From NCBI GenBank assembly GCA_964542745.1, contig CAZIVR010000001.1, positions 1 through 64,000 on the forward strand: DNA of 64,000 nucleotides. The letters run 5' to 3'. Under the pieces are notes generated by a model. It made no database searches. It saw nothing but the letters and a program-made list of their open reading frames with translations, and had not been told where the DNA came from. The stretch comes from DATKAB01 sp964542745. Lineage in GTDB: Bacteria > Eisenbacteria > RBG-16-71-46. Below, piece after piece: positions 16,606 through 25,354 of this stretch; position 1 is the stretch's first letter, and each line of letters begins with the position of its first letter. A program made the translations under genes and the position numbers.

Positions 16606-17280
16606 CTAGGCGGACAGCACGCCCTTGTCGAGGTGCACCATGCGGTGCGCGCGCTCGGCGGCATGCGGGTCGTGAGTGACCATCACGATGGTCTTCTTGA
16701 ACTCCTTGTTGAGGCGCTCGAGCAGGTCGAGGATCTCCTGGCCCGACTTGCGGTCGAGGTCGCCGGTGGGCTCGTCGGCCAGCAGCACCTCGGGATCGCT
16801 CACCAGCGCGCGCGCGATCGCCACGCGCTGCTCCTGCCCGCCCGAGAGCTGGCGCGGGAAGTGGTCGAGGCGGTCGCCGAGCCCCACCAGCTCGAGGGCG
16901 GTCTTCGCGCGCCGCTTGCGCTCGGCGCCGCTCATCTTCACCAGCAGCAGGGGCAGCTCCACGTTCTGGAGCGCGTTCAGCACCGGGATCAGGTTGTAGA
17001 GCTGGAAGATGAATCCGATGTGCCGCGATCGCCACTTCGCCAGCGCGGCGCCCTTGAGGCGCGCGATGTCGGTGCCGCCGACCACCACGCTCCCGCGGGT
17101 CGGCTGGTCGATGCCGCCGATGAGGTTGAGCAGCGTCGTCTTGCCCGAGCCCGACGGGCCCATCAGCGCGATGTACTCGCCCTGCTCGATCGCGAGCGTG
17201 AGGCCCGAGAGCACCGGGATCTCCTGCGCGTCGCGCCGGTAGATCTTGTGAACGTCGCGTACGTCGATGGCGACCGGCAT
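16606..17280 (-). CDS. ABC transporter ATPase, MacB/LolD type
   Basis: This 224-residue ATPase has Walker A GPSGSGKTT (41-49), Q-loop FIFQLYNLIP, signature LSGGQEQRVAIARAL, Walker B LLADEPTGDLD and H-loop MVTHDPHAA. Size and sequence match the MacB/LolD/FtsE-like group. It powers the two FtsX-like permeases encoded just downstream and presumably docks with the periplasmic adaptor encoded 8 nt upstream. It has no fused permease domain, unlike E. coli MacB. Confidence 0.93.
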   Translation of the reverse strand: MPVAIDVRDVHKIYRRDAQEIPVLSGLTLAIEQGEYIALMGPSGSGKTTLLNLIGGIDQPTRGSVVVGGTDIARLKGAALAKWRSRHIGFIFQLYNLIPVLNALQNVELPLLLVKMSGAERKRRAKTALELVGLGDRLDHFPRQLSGGQEQRVAIARALVSDPEVLLADEPTGDLDRKSGQEILDLLERLNKEFKKTIVMVTHDPHAAERAHRMVHLDKGVLSA

Positions 17281-17288
17281 GTTCTCCC

Positions 17289-18479
17289 CTAGGGTCCGGC
17301 GGCCGCGCGCACGCGGGCCCCGTCCTGAAGGTCCGCCGGGGGCGCGAGCACCACGCTCTCGCCGCCGGAGAGACCGTTGCGAATTTCGACCTGGTCGCCG
17401 CGCTCGGGCCCGGTCTCGACCGGAACCGCGCGCGCGACGCCCTCCTTCACCACCCATACCACGGTCCGGCCCTCGCGGGTGACCACCGCCTCGCGCGCCA
17501 CCAGGACCCGGCGCGGCGCGGCGGCCGCGCGCGGCCCCTCGCTCGGGGCGAGGAACACGACCTTGGCTCCCATCTCGGGGAGGATGCGCGGGTCGCGGTC
17601 GAGGATCGAGACCTTGACCAGCACCGTCGCCTTCTGGCGGTCCGCGGTGGGAACCACCTGGCGCACCCGCCCCTCGAAGGAGGTGTCGGGGTACGCGTCG
17701 AGCGTGATGCGCGCCGGCTGGCCGTTCCGGATCTGCGCGATGTAGGCCTCGTTGACGTCCACCTCGACCTCGAGGGTGCCGAGGTTCGCCATCGTGACGA
17801 TCGCGGTGCGGGTGAGCCCGCCCCCGGCCGAGGACGGCGCCACGATCTCGCCCACCTCGGCGTCCTTCCGAAGGATGGTGCCGTCGAACGGGGCGCGCAC
17901 CCGGGTGTTCTCGAGGTTGACGGCCGCCAGCTCGTCCTGCGCGCGCGAGGCCTTGAGCTGCGCTTCGAGCACTTCGACCGCGGTCTGGGCGTTCTCGAGG
18001 TCGAGGTCGGAATTGAGCCCGTCGCGCCGCAGGGCCTGGGCGCGCCGCAGCGCGCGCCGGGACTGCGCGAGCTGCACCTCGACCTGCGCCGTCTGGGCGC
18101 GGGCCTCGGCGAGCCGCGCCGCGAAGTCGCCGGACTCGATGCGCGCGATGATCTCGCCGGCCCGCACCGTCGCGCCCTCGGACACCCCGAGGTACTCGAG
18201 GCGGCCCGGAATCTTGGCCGACACCGACGCCTTGGTGCGCGCGACGACGTAGCCGTTGGCGCTGATGCCCGCCGCCGAGACCGAGCCGCCGCCGGTGGCG
18301 GTCACCGCGCCGAGCCGCACCGGGCGGGGCGCGCCCGACACCAGCCGCCAGGCCGCGAACCCCCCCGCGAGCAGGAGCAGGGCGATCGCGAGCCAGAGCC
18401 ACGGCTTGCGCGAGGGCGCGCGTTCCGGCGCGTCGCGTTCGATGCGCAGGCTGGAGAGGCTGGGCGGGGTCGAGGACAG
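17289..18479 (-). CDS. Membrane-anchored periplasmic adaptor (HlyD/MacA/RND type), probable CTG start
   Basis: The adaptor has a lipoyl/barrel-sandwich half-motif (VSAKIPGRLEYLGVSEGATV), an alpha-helical hairpin (about 70 residues rich in Ala, Gln and Arg), the second lipoyl half (NTRVRAPFDGTILRKDAEVGEIV) and beta-barrel and membrane-proximal domains. The first standard start codon, GTG 18341, removes the N-terminal membrane helix. In the same frame upstream are a basic segment and the helix PWLWLAIALLLLAGGFAAW, with no ATG, GTG or TTG before the TAG at 18516. CTG at 18479, preceded by GGAG with a 7-nt spacer, gives a complete 396-residue anchored adaptor. It is first in the MacB-like operon and links the permeases to an outer-membrane exit not encoded here. 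Confidence 0.85.
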   Translation of the reverse strand: MSSTPPSLSSLRIERDAPERAPSRKPWLWLAIALLLLAGGFAAWRLVSGAPRPVRLGAVTATGGGSVSAAGISANGYVVARTKASVSAKIPGRLEYLGVSEGATVRAGEIIARIESGDFAARLAEARAQTAQVEVQLAQSRRALRRAQALRRDGLNSDLDLENAQTAVEVLEAQLKASRAQDELAAVNLENTRVRAPFDGTILRKDAEVGEIVAPSSAGGGLTRTAIVTMANLGTLEVEVDVNEAYIAQIRNGQPARITLDAYPDTSFEGRVRQVVPTADRQKATVLVKVSILDRDPRILPEMGAKVVFLAPSEGPRAAAAPRRVLVAREAVVTREGRTVVWVVKEGVARAVPVETGPERGDQVEIRNGLSGGESVVLAPPADLQDGARVRAAAGP

Positions 18480-18613
18480 GGCGGGGCTCCGGAGGGTCGA
18501 AGACGGGCGGGCAGTCTAGCGGATCGCATCGCGAATCGGTCAAGGCCGCGGCGTCCGGCGGCCCGCGGGTCGCGGGGCCGGGTGTTCGGACCCGGCGGGG
18601 GGCGCCCGCGGCC

Positions 18614-18642
18614 TTGTCGCGGCCGCGAAACGCCCCTAGGCT
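18614..18642 (+). promoter_or_regulatory. Candidate promoter of the DUF6165 gene
   Basis: TTGTCG (18614-18619), a 17-nt spacer and TAGGCT (18637-18642) sit about 95 nt upstream of the GTG start. Spacing is ideal for a sigma-70 type promoter. Confidence 0.55.
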
Positions 18643-18735
18643 CCGCGCGCGGCGGCCGTTCCCGATCGTGGCCGCTCCCGCGGGGCGCCCCCCGGCCGGA
18701 GCCGGGCGGACCCGCTTCCCGAACGGAGGCTTTTC

Positions 18736-19128
18736 GTGTCGCTCCCGGTTCCCACGTCGCCCGGCGATTTCCTCGACAAGCTCACGATTCTCGAGATCAA
18801 GGCCGAGCGCATCCGCGACGCCGCGAAGCTCGCGAACGTGAAGCGCGAGCTCGAGACGCTGCGCGCTACCTGGGCGGCGTCGCCGCTCGCGGGGCGCGAC
18901 GTGTCGCGGCCGACCGCCGAACTCCGCGAGGTCAACGCGAAGCTGTGGGACATCGAGGACCGCATCCGCGAAAAGGAGGCGGCGCGCCTCTTCGACGCCG
19001 AGTTCGTCGAGCTGGCCCGGTCGGTCTACCGCACCAACGACCGCCGCGCGGCGATCAAGCGCGAGCTCAACGTGCTGCTCGGGTCGGACCTGATCGAAGA
19101 GAAGTCGTACTCGAAGTACGACCCGTAG
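18736..19128 (+). CDS. DUF6165-family small protein
   Basis: The 130-residue soluble protein is mostly helical and highly charged, with SPGDFLDKLTILEIKAERI near the start and EVNAKLWDIEDRIREKE in the middle. This is the pattern I associate with the DUF6165 family, often found beside LPS/glycan or tetratricopeptide genes. Its biochemical role is unknown; the heptad-like Leu/Ile spacing suggests a coiled coil. It starts at GTG 18736, 6 nt after a GGAGG ribosome site, downstream of a good promoter. No operon partner is evident: the ferredoxin gene has its own promoter. Confidence 0.75.
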   Translation: MSLPVPTSPGDFLDKLTILEIKAERIRDAAKLANVKRELETLRATWAASPLAGRDVSRPTAELREVNAKLWDIEDRIREKEAARLFDAEFVELARSVYRTNDRRAAIKRELNVLLGSDLIEEKSYSKYDP

Positions 19129-19152
19129 CCGCGCGGGCGCCCGCCGTGCGGC

Positions 19153-19181
19153 TTTACAGCCCGCGACGCTCCCCCTAAACT
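19153..19181 (+). promoter_or_regulatory. Strong sigma-70-like promoter of the ferredoxin gene
   Basis: TTTACA (19153-19158), exactly 17 nt, then TAAACT (19176-19181), 70 nt upstream of the ferredoxin ATG. It is one of the best-matching promoters in the window. Confidence 0.65.
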
Positions 19182-19251
19182 GCCCGCCCTCGCCGCATTC
19201 GCGCCGTTCCGCGCGCGGTTCCGGCGTGACGAGACGCGTTCGGAGGACTTC

Positions 19252-19491
19252 ATGCCGTTCATCATCGCCGAGCCCTGCATCGGTGTGAAAGACAAGTCGT
19301 GCGTCGAGGTGTGCCCCGTCAACTGCATCTACGAGGGCGAGGACCAGTACTACATCCACCCCGACGAGTGCATCGACTGCCAGGCCTGCGAGGCGGCGTG
19401 CCCGGTGCAGGCGATCTTCCCGGACAACGGCCTGCCCGAGAAGTGGAACAGCTTCATCGCCAAGAACCGCGACTTCTTCGAGAAGAAGTAG
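19252..19491 (+). CDS. Seven-iron ferredoxin (FdxA-like)
   Basis: This 79-residue electron carrier has eight cysteines at 9, 17, 21, 25, 40, 43, 46 and 50. The first set is spaced C-x7-C-x3-C-P, typical of a [3Fe-4S] site, and the second C-x2-C-x2-C-x3-C-P gives a [4Fe-4S] cluster. The C-terminal extension LPEKWNSFIAKNRDFFEKK is short compared with FdxA of proteobacteria. Partners are not encoded nearby. It has a GGAGG ribosome site and its own strong promoter, which suggests constitutive high expression. Confidence 0.92.
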   Translation: MPFIIAEPCIGVKDKSCVEVCPVNCIYEGEDQYYIHPDECIDCQACEAACPVQAIFPDNGLPEKWNSFIAKNRDFFEKK

Positions 19492-19518
19492 CCCCGCGCC
19501 CGCGCGGGCCGGTCACGG

Positions 19519-19540
19519 GGGCGGCGCGGTCGCGCCGCCC
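19519..19540 (+). terminator. GC stem after the ferredoxin gene
   Basis: GGGCGGCGCG (19519-19528) pairs exactly with 19531-19540. The hairpin sits 28 nt after the ferredoxin stop and just before the ribosome site of the next gene. It lacks a T-tract, so it may be an attenuator or an mRNA 3' stabiliser. Confidence 0.4.
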
Positions 19541-19564
19541 TCGCCGTTGGAGGAGGAACCCGAC

Positions 19565-20134
19565 GTGACGTCCGCCACGCTTCCCACGCGCGAGCAGGCG
19601 CTCGCGCTCCTTCACGAGTGGGTCTCCAACGTCAACCTGCGCAAGCACTGCTACGCCGTCGAGGCGGCGATGCGGGCCTACGCGCGCGCGCGCGGCGGCG
19701 ACGAGCCGCGCTGGGCGCTGGCGGGGTTGATCCACGACTTCGACTGGGAGCGCCACCCGGACCTCGAACGCCACCCGGCGAAAGGGGTCGAGGTGCTGCG
19801 CGCCGCGGGCTGGCCCGAGGACGTGTGCCGCGCCGTGCTCGGGCACGCCGTCCACACCGGCGTGCCGCGCGACACCGACATGGCGAAGGTGCTCTACGCC
19901 TGCGACGAACTGTGCGGCTTCCTCGTGGCCTGCGCGCTGGTGCAGCCGGGCAGGAAGCTCGCCGAGGTCGAGGTCGCGTCGGTGCGAAAGAAGATGAAGC
20001 GCGCCGATTTCGCCCGGAACGTGAACCGCGAGGACATCGTGAAGGGCGCCGAGGAGCTGGGCGTGGACCTGGACGGGCACATCGCGTTCACGCTCGAGGC
20101 GATGAAGGGGATCGCGGGGGAGCTGGGGCTCTAG
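19565..20134 (+). CDS. HD-superfamily hydrolase
   Basis: The 189-residue protein shows the HD metal pattern: His in LRKHCYAVE, His-Asp in LIHDFDWERHPD, and His in LGHAVHTG, with a later Asp in ACDELCGF. Proteins of this group are metal-dependent phosphohydrolases acting on nucleotides or small phosphate esters; the substrate is unknown. GTG at 19565 was chosen because GGAGGAGG lies 8 nt upstream; a TTG at 19547 would place the ribosome site inside the gene. It may be read through from the ferredoxin gene 73 nt upstream. Confidence 0.85.
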   Translation: MTSATLPTREQALALLHEWVSNVNLRKHCYAVEAAMRAYARARGGDEPRWALAGLIHDFDWERHPDLERHPAKGVEVLRAAGWPEDVCRAVLGHAVHTGVPRDTDMAKVLYACDELCGFLVACALVQPGRKLAEVEVASVRKKMKRADFARNVNREDIVKGAEELGVDLDGHIAFTLEAMKGIAGELGL

Positions 20135-20461
20135 GCTCGGCGGGCGCCGCGGAGTCTCGCGATCGGGCGCCGGCGGCGGGGACGGCGGCGGGCGCAAAAA
20201 AAAGCCGGCGCCGCAAGAAACCGTCGGCAGCAGGGAGGTTCAGTCCCGGCCGGCCGCTCCTTCGGCGTCGGCGTTCTGCGTCTGGCCGGCGGTCCCCCTC
20301 AGAGGTTCCGCTCTCGGCCGCGCCCGCCTTCGAGGTGGGCGCTGTTTCCCGCGGGTCGGGCCCGACCTGCGCCCTTGCCGCTGCCGGCATGGGACACCCG
20401 GGCTCCCGGCCGGTCAAGAAAAAAAGTGCCGCGCGGGAAAAAAAGCCGCCCCGGGCCGCGA
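20135..20461. other. 327-nt convergent intergenic region with homopolymer tracts
   Basis: No gene is supported here. It lies between the convergent HD-hydrolase and DnaE genes. On the plus strand there is A8 at 20196-20203 and A7 runs at 20419-20425 and 20438-20444, unusual in such GC-rich DNA. Read on the minus strand these are T-tracts following GC-rich segments, so they probably serve as intrinsic terminators for the polymerase gene. Stems are short and I could not define one with confidence. Confidence 0.45.
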
Positions 20462-23400
20462 TCAGCGCAAGGGTCGCGCCACCGCGTTCCGCGAACGCGG
20501 GACTTCGCGCGGGTCCACGCCGGGAGGAGCGGCCTGCGTTGCGCCGCCGGGGGCCGCGCCGGGCCCCGGCCGGGCGGCCGGCGGCCCCGGCGGCGCCGGG
20601 CCGTCCAGCGCGATCACGCGGTCCACGTTGAGCGTGATCGCGTCGAGCGCCTCCTCGACGCGGCCCTCGAGCCGCACCACGGAGGCGCGCGCGGCCGGCC
20701 CGAAGGCGCGGTAAGGGCCGGTGAAGAGCGTGCCCTCGGCGAGCCCGCTCGCGTCCGCGACCGTGACGAAGAGCATCGGCTCGCCGCGCTTGGTCTCGAC
20801 GCGGCGGAAGGCGCAGGTGAGGCCGACCAGCGCCACGCGCCGCCCCACGTGGCGCGCGAGGCCGCCGCACGGCACCGCGTCGCGCCGCGCGGACGCGAGC
20901 TCGGGCGCGTCGAGCGGATGGGCGCTGAACCACAGGCCGGTGGCGCGCGCCTCGCCGCGCGCGCGGCGGTGCGGGTCGAACTCGGGGAGCGAGGGCACCG
21001 GCGCGGGCGCCACCGGGGGCGGGGCCAGCTCGGCGCCGCCCGGGACCGCGAACGCCGGCGCGCGCGGGGCGGCGCGCGCCACGGCCGGGGCGCTCACGCG
21101 CGCCTCGAGCAGGAGCGTGGGCCGCGAGCGGCCGAGCCCGTCGAGGGCGCCGGCGAGGATCAGGGTTTCGGTTTCGGGCAGGGTGGGGCGCACGCGCTCG
21201 AGGAAGTCGGCGAGGTTCGCGAACGGCCGGTCCGCGCGGGCGCGCCGGATGCGGGCGCCGGTGGTCTCGGCGAGCCCGAACACGCGCGACAGCCCGACCC
21301 GGACCGCGCGGGACGGCCGATCGCCCGCCGCGCGTCCCGGGTCCGTGCGCGCCCCATTCGCGCGCCCGCCGGTCTCGTCGGCCGCCTCGAGCGTGGAGTG
21401 CCACTCGGAGCGCTCGACGCACGGCGCGAGAAACGTGACGCCCGCCCCGGACGCGCCGCCGGCCCCGCCGCCGCGCGGGCGGCGCAGGTCCTCGACGTGG
21501 ACCCACGTGGGGTACATCCCGGCGTGGTGATTGAGGATGCCGACCGCGTACTCGGCGGGGAAATGGGTCTTGAGGTACGCGCTCTGCCAGCCGAGCACGC
21601 CGTAGCCCGCCGCGTGCGCCTTGCAGAACGCGTAGGCCGCGAAGCGCGTGAGCTCGCGCCACACGGCGTGTGCGGTGCCGGCCTCCACGCCCGCGGCGCC
21701 GGCCTGCGCCACGAAGCCGCGCTCGAGCGCGCGGAACTCCTCGTCGGTGCGCGCCGCGGCGATGGCGCGGCGCAACTCGTCGCCCGCCGCGAGCGGCAGG
21801 CCGGTGAGCGCGGCGGCGACACGGATCACGTCCTCCTCGTAGAGCAGCAGGCCGTGGGTGCCGGAGAGCACCGGCGCGAGCCGCGGGTGGAGGTGCGTGA
21901 CGGGCTCGAGCCCGCGCTGGCGGCGGCAGTAGGCCGCCTTCATGCCCGACTCGGCCGGCCCCGGCCGCACCAGCGCGACCGCGGCGATCGTCTCGTCGAG
22001 GGTGCGGCAGTCGAGCATGCGCAGCAGGTGGCGCATGGCCGGGGACTCGAGCTGGAAACAGTTGAGCGTGTCGCCGGCGGCGAGCCGCGCGGCGGTGGCC
22101 GGATCGTCCTCGGGGATGGCGTCGAGCGAGGGTGGCGCCGGGGACGCCGGGGCGCCGCCCGCGTGCCCGGCCGCCGTCCGCGGTTCCGCGGGACGATCCG
22201 GAGCCGCCCCGGACTCCGGATCCGCCTGCGCGCTGCGGCTCGCGAGCGTCACGCACTCGCCGAGCGTGCTCAGGCAGCGGTTGCCGAGCAGGTCCATCTT
22301 GACGAGCCCGAGCGCCTCGATGGCCCGCATCTCCATCTGGGTGACCACCAGGTTCTTGGCGGCGCGCTCGAGCGGGACGTAGTGGGTGAGTTCGCGGTCG
22401 GCGATGACGAGCCCGCCCGAGTGCACCGAGAGGTGGCGCGGCGCCCCGTCGAGCCGCTCGGCGAGGCGCAGCGCCTCGGCGAGCGGCGGCTCGCTCCAGT
22501 CCACGAAGCGCGCCTCGGGGGCGGCGCGCAGCCTGTCGAGATACGGCGGCTCCAGCTCGCGCGGCACCCGGCGCGCGAGCGCGTTGACCCGGGCGTTCGA
22601 GAGCCCGAGCGCCTTGGCGGTCTCGCGGAACGCCGAGCGCGCCCCGAGCGTGGAATGCGTGCAGATCATGGCCACGCGGTCGTGGCCGTAGGTCTCGTAG
22701 ACGTGGGCGATCACCTCGTCGCGCCGCTGCCAGCACAGGTCGATGTCGAGGTCCGGGCAGTCGCGGCGCGCCGGGTGCAGGAAGCGCTCGAAGGTGAGGC
22801 CGTAGCGCATCGGGTCCACGTTGGTGATGCCCAGCGCGTAGGCCACCAGCGAACTGGCCCCCGAGCCCCGGCCCACGGTGGGGATGTCGCGCGCCTTCGC
22901 GAATCCCACGATCTCGGCCACCAGCAGGAAGTAGTCGGTGAAGCCCATGCGCTCGATGATCGCCAGCTCCTCGCGCAGCCGCGGCTCGGCCGCGGCCAGG
23001 CTCCGCCGCGCCGCGGACGGGCCGCGCGCACGGTGGCGGCCCGCGAGCCCCGCCCGCACCAGGCGCTCGAGGTGCGCGGGTCCCGTCGCGCCCTCCGGCA
23101 GCGGCGCGCGCGGCAGGATCGGCACGCCCAGCTCGAGCTCGAGCCGGCAGCGCGCGGCCAGCGCCTCGTTGTGCGCGAGCGCCACCGCCGCCGCCTCGGG
23201 CCGCCCCGCGGCGGCGCACACCGCGCGCACCCGTCGCGCCCACTCGGCGGGGGGTGCGAGCCACGCCTCGCGCGCGGCGAACGAGTTCGGCGGCATCCGC
23301 TCGCGCAGCTCGCCCGCGGCGGCGGTCATGGCGATCGCGTGCACCTCGTGGTCGCGCGGCTCGAGCATCACGACGTCGCCGGTCGCGACGGGCGGCACGC

Positions 23401-24034
23401 CGAGCGACCGCGCGGCGTCGAGGCGCGCGGCGAGCCGCGTGCGCTCCGCACCCAGCCCGCGCACGCCCATCCACAGGCCGCCGTCGCGCCCGCGCGGCCG
23501 GTCGTCGGCCGCGGCGGCCGGGACTCCGGCCGCGAGCAGCGACGCGGCGAGCCCGGGAGACTCGACGATCGCGTGGAGGCCCGCGTGCCGGGCGCCGAGC
23601 GCGGCCACGAGGTCGAAGCGCGGGTCGAGGTGGCGGGCGGTGACCAGCGCGCAGAGGTTGGCGTAGCCGCGCCGGTCGAGCGCGACGAGCAGGACGTTGC
23701 GCGCGCGCGGCGCGGCGGGCGGGGCCGCGGAAGCCGCGCGCGGATCGGCCGGGGGCGCGGACCGGCGCGCGGCGGGGACCGCCTCGCTCAGCTCGACGCC
23801 GAGGAGCGGCGCCAGGCGCTCGGCGCGCGCGGCCTGCCAGAAGCGGATGGCCACGTAGAGGTTGTCGCGGTCGGCGAGCGCCAGCGCTCCGTAGCCGAGC
23901 TCGAGGGCGCGGGCGACCAGCGCCTCGGGGCGCGCGGTGCCGCACAGCAGCGAGCCGTGCGAACGCACGCGGAGCGGGGTGAAGGGACTCACGCGGCCGC
24001 CGTGCCGCGGGCGCGGCAGCGGGCCGCGGCGCAT
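20462..24034 (-). CDS. dnaE: DNA polymerase III alpha-type polymerase, probably error-prone DnaE2/ImuC-like
   Basis: This 1190-residue C-family polymerase has an N-terminal PHP domain, the palm with PDLDID (Asp428, Asp430, Asp432) and VKMDLLG (Asp581) as catalytic carboxylates, a helix-hairpin-helix region near VFGLAETTGARIRRAR, and a C-terminal OB fold (RVALVGLTCAFRRVETKRGEPMLF). The PHP metal motif LHVHS is replaced by LRVRS (Arg22, Arg24), so metal-dependent proofreading is excluded. With a DinB polymerase and DUF6504-like gene just upstream, it fits a mutagenic translesion role rather than replicative DnaE. GTG at 23992 is an alternative start. Pro/Ala/Arg-rich insertions (about residues 75-100, 600-640) are lineage-specific. 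Confidence 0.9.
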   Translation of the reverse strand: MRRGPLPRPRHGGRVSPFTPLRVRSHGSLLCGTARPEALVARALELGYGALALADRDNLYVAIRFWQAARAERLAPLLGVELSEAVPAARRSAPPADPRAASAAPPAAPRARNVLLVALDRRGYANLCALVTARHLDPRFDLVAALGARHAGLHAIVESPGLAASLLAAGVPAAAADDRPRGRDGGLWMGVRGLGAERTRLAARLDAARSLGVPPVATGDVVMLEPRDHEVHAIAMTAAAGELRERMPPNSFAAREAWLAPPAEWARRVRAVCAAAGRPEAAAVALAHNEALAARCRLELELGVPILPRAPLPEGATGPAHLERLVRAGLAGRHRARGPSAARRSLAAAEPRLREELAIIERMGFTDYFLLVAEIVGFAKARDIPTVGRGSGASSLVAYALGITNVDPMRYGLTFERFLHPARRDCPDLDIDLCWQRRDEVIAHVYETYGHDRVAMICTHSTLGARSAFRETAKALGLSNARVNALARRVPRELEPPYLDRLRAAPEARFVDWSEPPLAEALRLAERLDGAPRHLSVHSGGLVIADRELTHYVPLERAAKNLVVTQMEMRAIEALGLVKMDLLGNRCLSTLGECVTLASRSAQADPESGAAPDRPAEPRTAAGHAGGAPASPAPPSLDAIPEDDPATAARLAAGDTLNCFQLESPAMRHLLRMLDCRTLDETIAAVALVRPGPAESGMKAAYCRRQRGLEPVTHLHPRLAPVLSGTHGLLLYEEDVIRVAAALTGLPLAAGDELRRAIAAARTDEEFRALERGFVAQAGAAGVEAGTAHAVWRELTRFAAYAFCKAHAAGYGVLGWQSAYLKTHFPAEYAVGILNHHAGMYPTWVHVEDLRRPRGGGAGGASGAGVTFLAPCVERSEWHSTLEAADETGGRANGARTDPGRAAGDRPSRAVRVGLSRVFGLAETTGARIRRARADRPFANLADFLERVRPTLPETETLILAGALDGLGRSRPTLLLEARVSAPAVARAAPRAPAFAVPGGAELAPPPVAPAPVPSLPEFDPHRRARGEARATGLWFSAHPLDAPELASARRDAVPCGGLARHVGRRVALVGLTCAFRRVETKRGEPMLFVTVADASGLAEGTLFTGPYRAFGPAARASVVRLEGRVEEALDAITLNVDRVIALDGPAPPGPPAARPGPGAAPGGATQAAPPGVDPREVPRSRNAVARPLR

Positions 24035-24056
24035 GCCGCGCGGGCCCGCGCGGCGG

Positions 24057-24764
24057 TCAGCCGTCGGTGCGCGGCCCGAAGCGGGGGAGCGTTTCGCCCT
24101 TGCCGGCGCGGAGCCGCACGCCGGGCAGGCTGCCGTGCACGAACAGGTCGGGCTGCAGGACGCGGGCGAGCAGGCGGTCGCCCCACAGCTTCTGCTCGTC
24201 GCCGAGGTCGTAGTCGGTGCCCGCGAAGCGGAAGCTGCACACCGCGAGGTCGGCGCCCTCCATCCAGCCCAGCACCAGCCAGTGACGGGTCGCGTCGTGC
24301 TCGGGGACGCGCAGCCACACCACCGCGACGTCGTAGTCGCCCACGCGGCGCACCGACTCCTCGGTGACCTGCGGATCGTCGAAGCGCATCACGAGGCGCA
24401 GCGCCATCGCGGGCGGCGTGCCGAGCGGAAAGCGGTCGCGCACCAGCGCGGCGCTCGGTTCGACGCCCATGGGCGGCGCGAAGCGGGGAGGCTGGGCGAG
24501 CGCGAAGCACAGCGCCTCGGCGCGGTGCCGGGGTTCGAGCGTCGGGGCGCGGTGCGTCCACAGCTCGACCGCGAGCACCACCAGCAGCAGGCCGAACGCG
24601 AAGGGGCCCGCCACGAGCGCGGCGCGAACCGCGGGCCGCAACAGGCGCGCGATCCGACGCTCCACCGCGCCGGCGGTCACCGGCGAGGTGAACGCGCGCA
24701 CGATGAAGGGGGGCCGGCGCGGGGGAGCCGGCCGGATCGGAGAAGGGGAAGCCGACGGACTCAT
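24057..24764 (-). CDS. Single-pass membrane protein of unknown function in the polymerase cassette
   Basis: The 235-residue protein has a Pro/Ser-rich cytoplasmic lead, one transmembrane helix (residues about 48-68, ALVAGPFAFGLLLVVLAVELW) and an extracytoplasmic domain of about 165 residues with VGDYDVAVVWLRVPEHDATRHWLVLGWMEGADLAVCSF. I do not recognise a family. It lies 22 nt before the DnaE gene on the same strand and should be co-transcribed. A periplasmic-domain protein is odd company for repair polymerases. The satellite array begins 56 nt upstream of its ATG, so the array lies in its leader or promoter. Confidence 0.7.
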   Translation of the reverse strand: MSPSASPSPIRPAPPRRPPFIVRAFTSPVTAGAVERRIARLLRPAVRAALVAGPFAFGLLLVVLAVELWTHRAPTLEPRHRAEALCFALAQPPRFAPPMGVEPSAALVRDRFPLGTPPAMALRLVMRFDDPQVTEESVRRVGDYDVAVVWLRVPEHDATRHWLVLGWMEGADLAVCSFRFAGTDYDLGDEQKLWGDRLLARVLQPDLFVHGSLPGVRLRAGKGETLPRFGPRTDG

Positions 24765-24819
24765 GCCCGTTCGTTATCGGCCGGGGTGGTCGGGCGCACG
24801 AGGTCCGTGCGTGGAGCGG

Positions 24820-25340
24820 CCCCGCGGCGGGCACGGGGCCCTCACCCGGGCACGCTCGCCTGCGCGTCCCGCTCCGGTTCGCTCTTCCTCGCCGCGCTTC
24901 GCCGTCCTGGCTGCGTGTGGCTGTGGGTAGCCCCGCGGCGGGCACGGGGCCCTCACCCGGGCACGCTCGCCTGCGCGTCCCGCTCCGGTTCGCTCTTCCT
25001 CGCCGCGCTTCGCCGTCCTGGCTGCGTGTGGCTGTGGGTAGCCCCGCGGCGGGCACGGGGCCCTCACCCGGGCACGCTCGCCTGCGCGTCCCGCTNNNNN
25101 NNNNNNNNNNNNNNNNNNNNNNNNNNNNNNNNNNNNNNNNNNNNNNNNNNNNNNNNNNNNNNNNNNNNNNNNNNNNNNNNNNNNNNNNNNNNNNNGCCCC
25201 GCGGCGGGCACGGGGCCCTCACCCGGGCACGCTCGCCTGCGCGTCCCGCTTCGGCTCGCTCTTCCTCGCCGCGCTTCGCCGTCCTGGCTGCGCGCGGCTG
25301 CGGGCGGCCTCGGGTGAGGGCCCCGTGCCCGCCGCGGGGC
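24820..25340 (+). repeat. 111-bp tandem satellite array with inverted terminal copy and assembly gap
   Basis: Two complete identical 111-bp units start at 24820 and 24931. A third starts at 25042 and runs into Ns at 25096. A fourth, divergent unit starts at 25197. The last 30 bp (25311-25340) are the perfect reverse complement of 25196-25225, so the array ends in a 30-bp inverted repeat around about 85 bp. The fourth unit differs at clustered positions (GGTTC to GGCTC; TGTGGCTGTGGG to CGCGGCTGCGGG). The true copy number is hidden by the gap. Both strands appear open because 111 is a multiple of three, but the translation is low-complexity and not credible as protein. Confidence 0.95.
25096..25195. 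other. Assembly gap of 100 Ns
   Basis: A fixed-size N run interrupts the third unit of the 111-bp array, so the real length is unknown. Confidence 1.
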
Positions 25341-25354
25341 CGCTGGCCGCGCGG

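Noticed and set aside
20375..24367. 1330-residue plus-strand frame opposite DnaE
   Set aside because: Composition is antisense-like, and the opposite strand has clear polymerase motifs.
24820..25340. CRISPR array or protein-coding repeats
   Set aside because: Units of 111 bp are directly adjacent with no unique spacers, so this is a satellite. The translations on both strands are repetitive, Arg/Ala/Gly-rich and interrupted by Ns.
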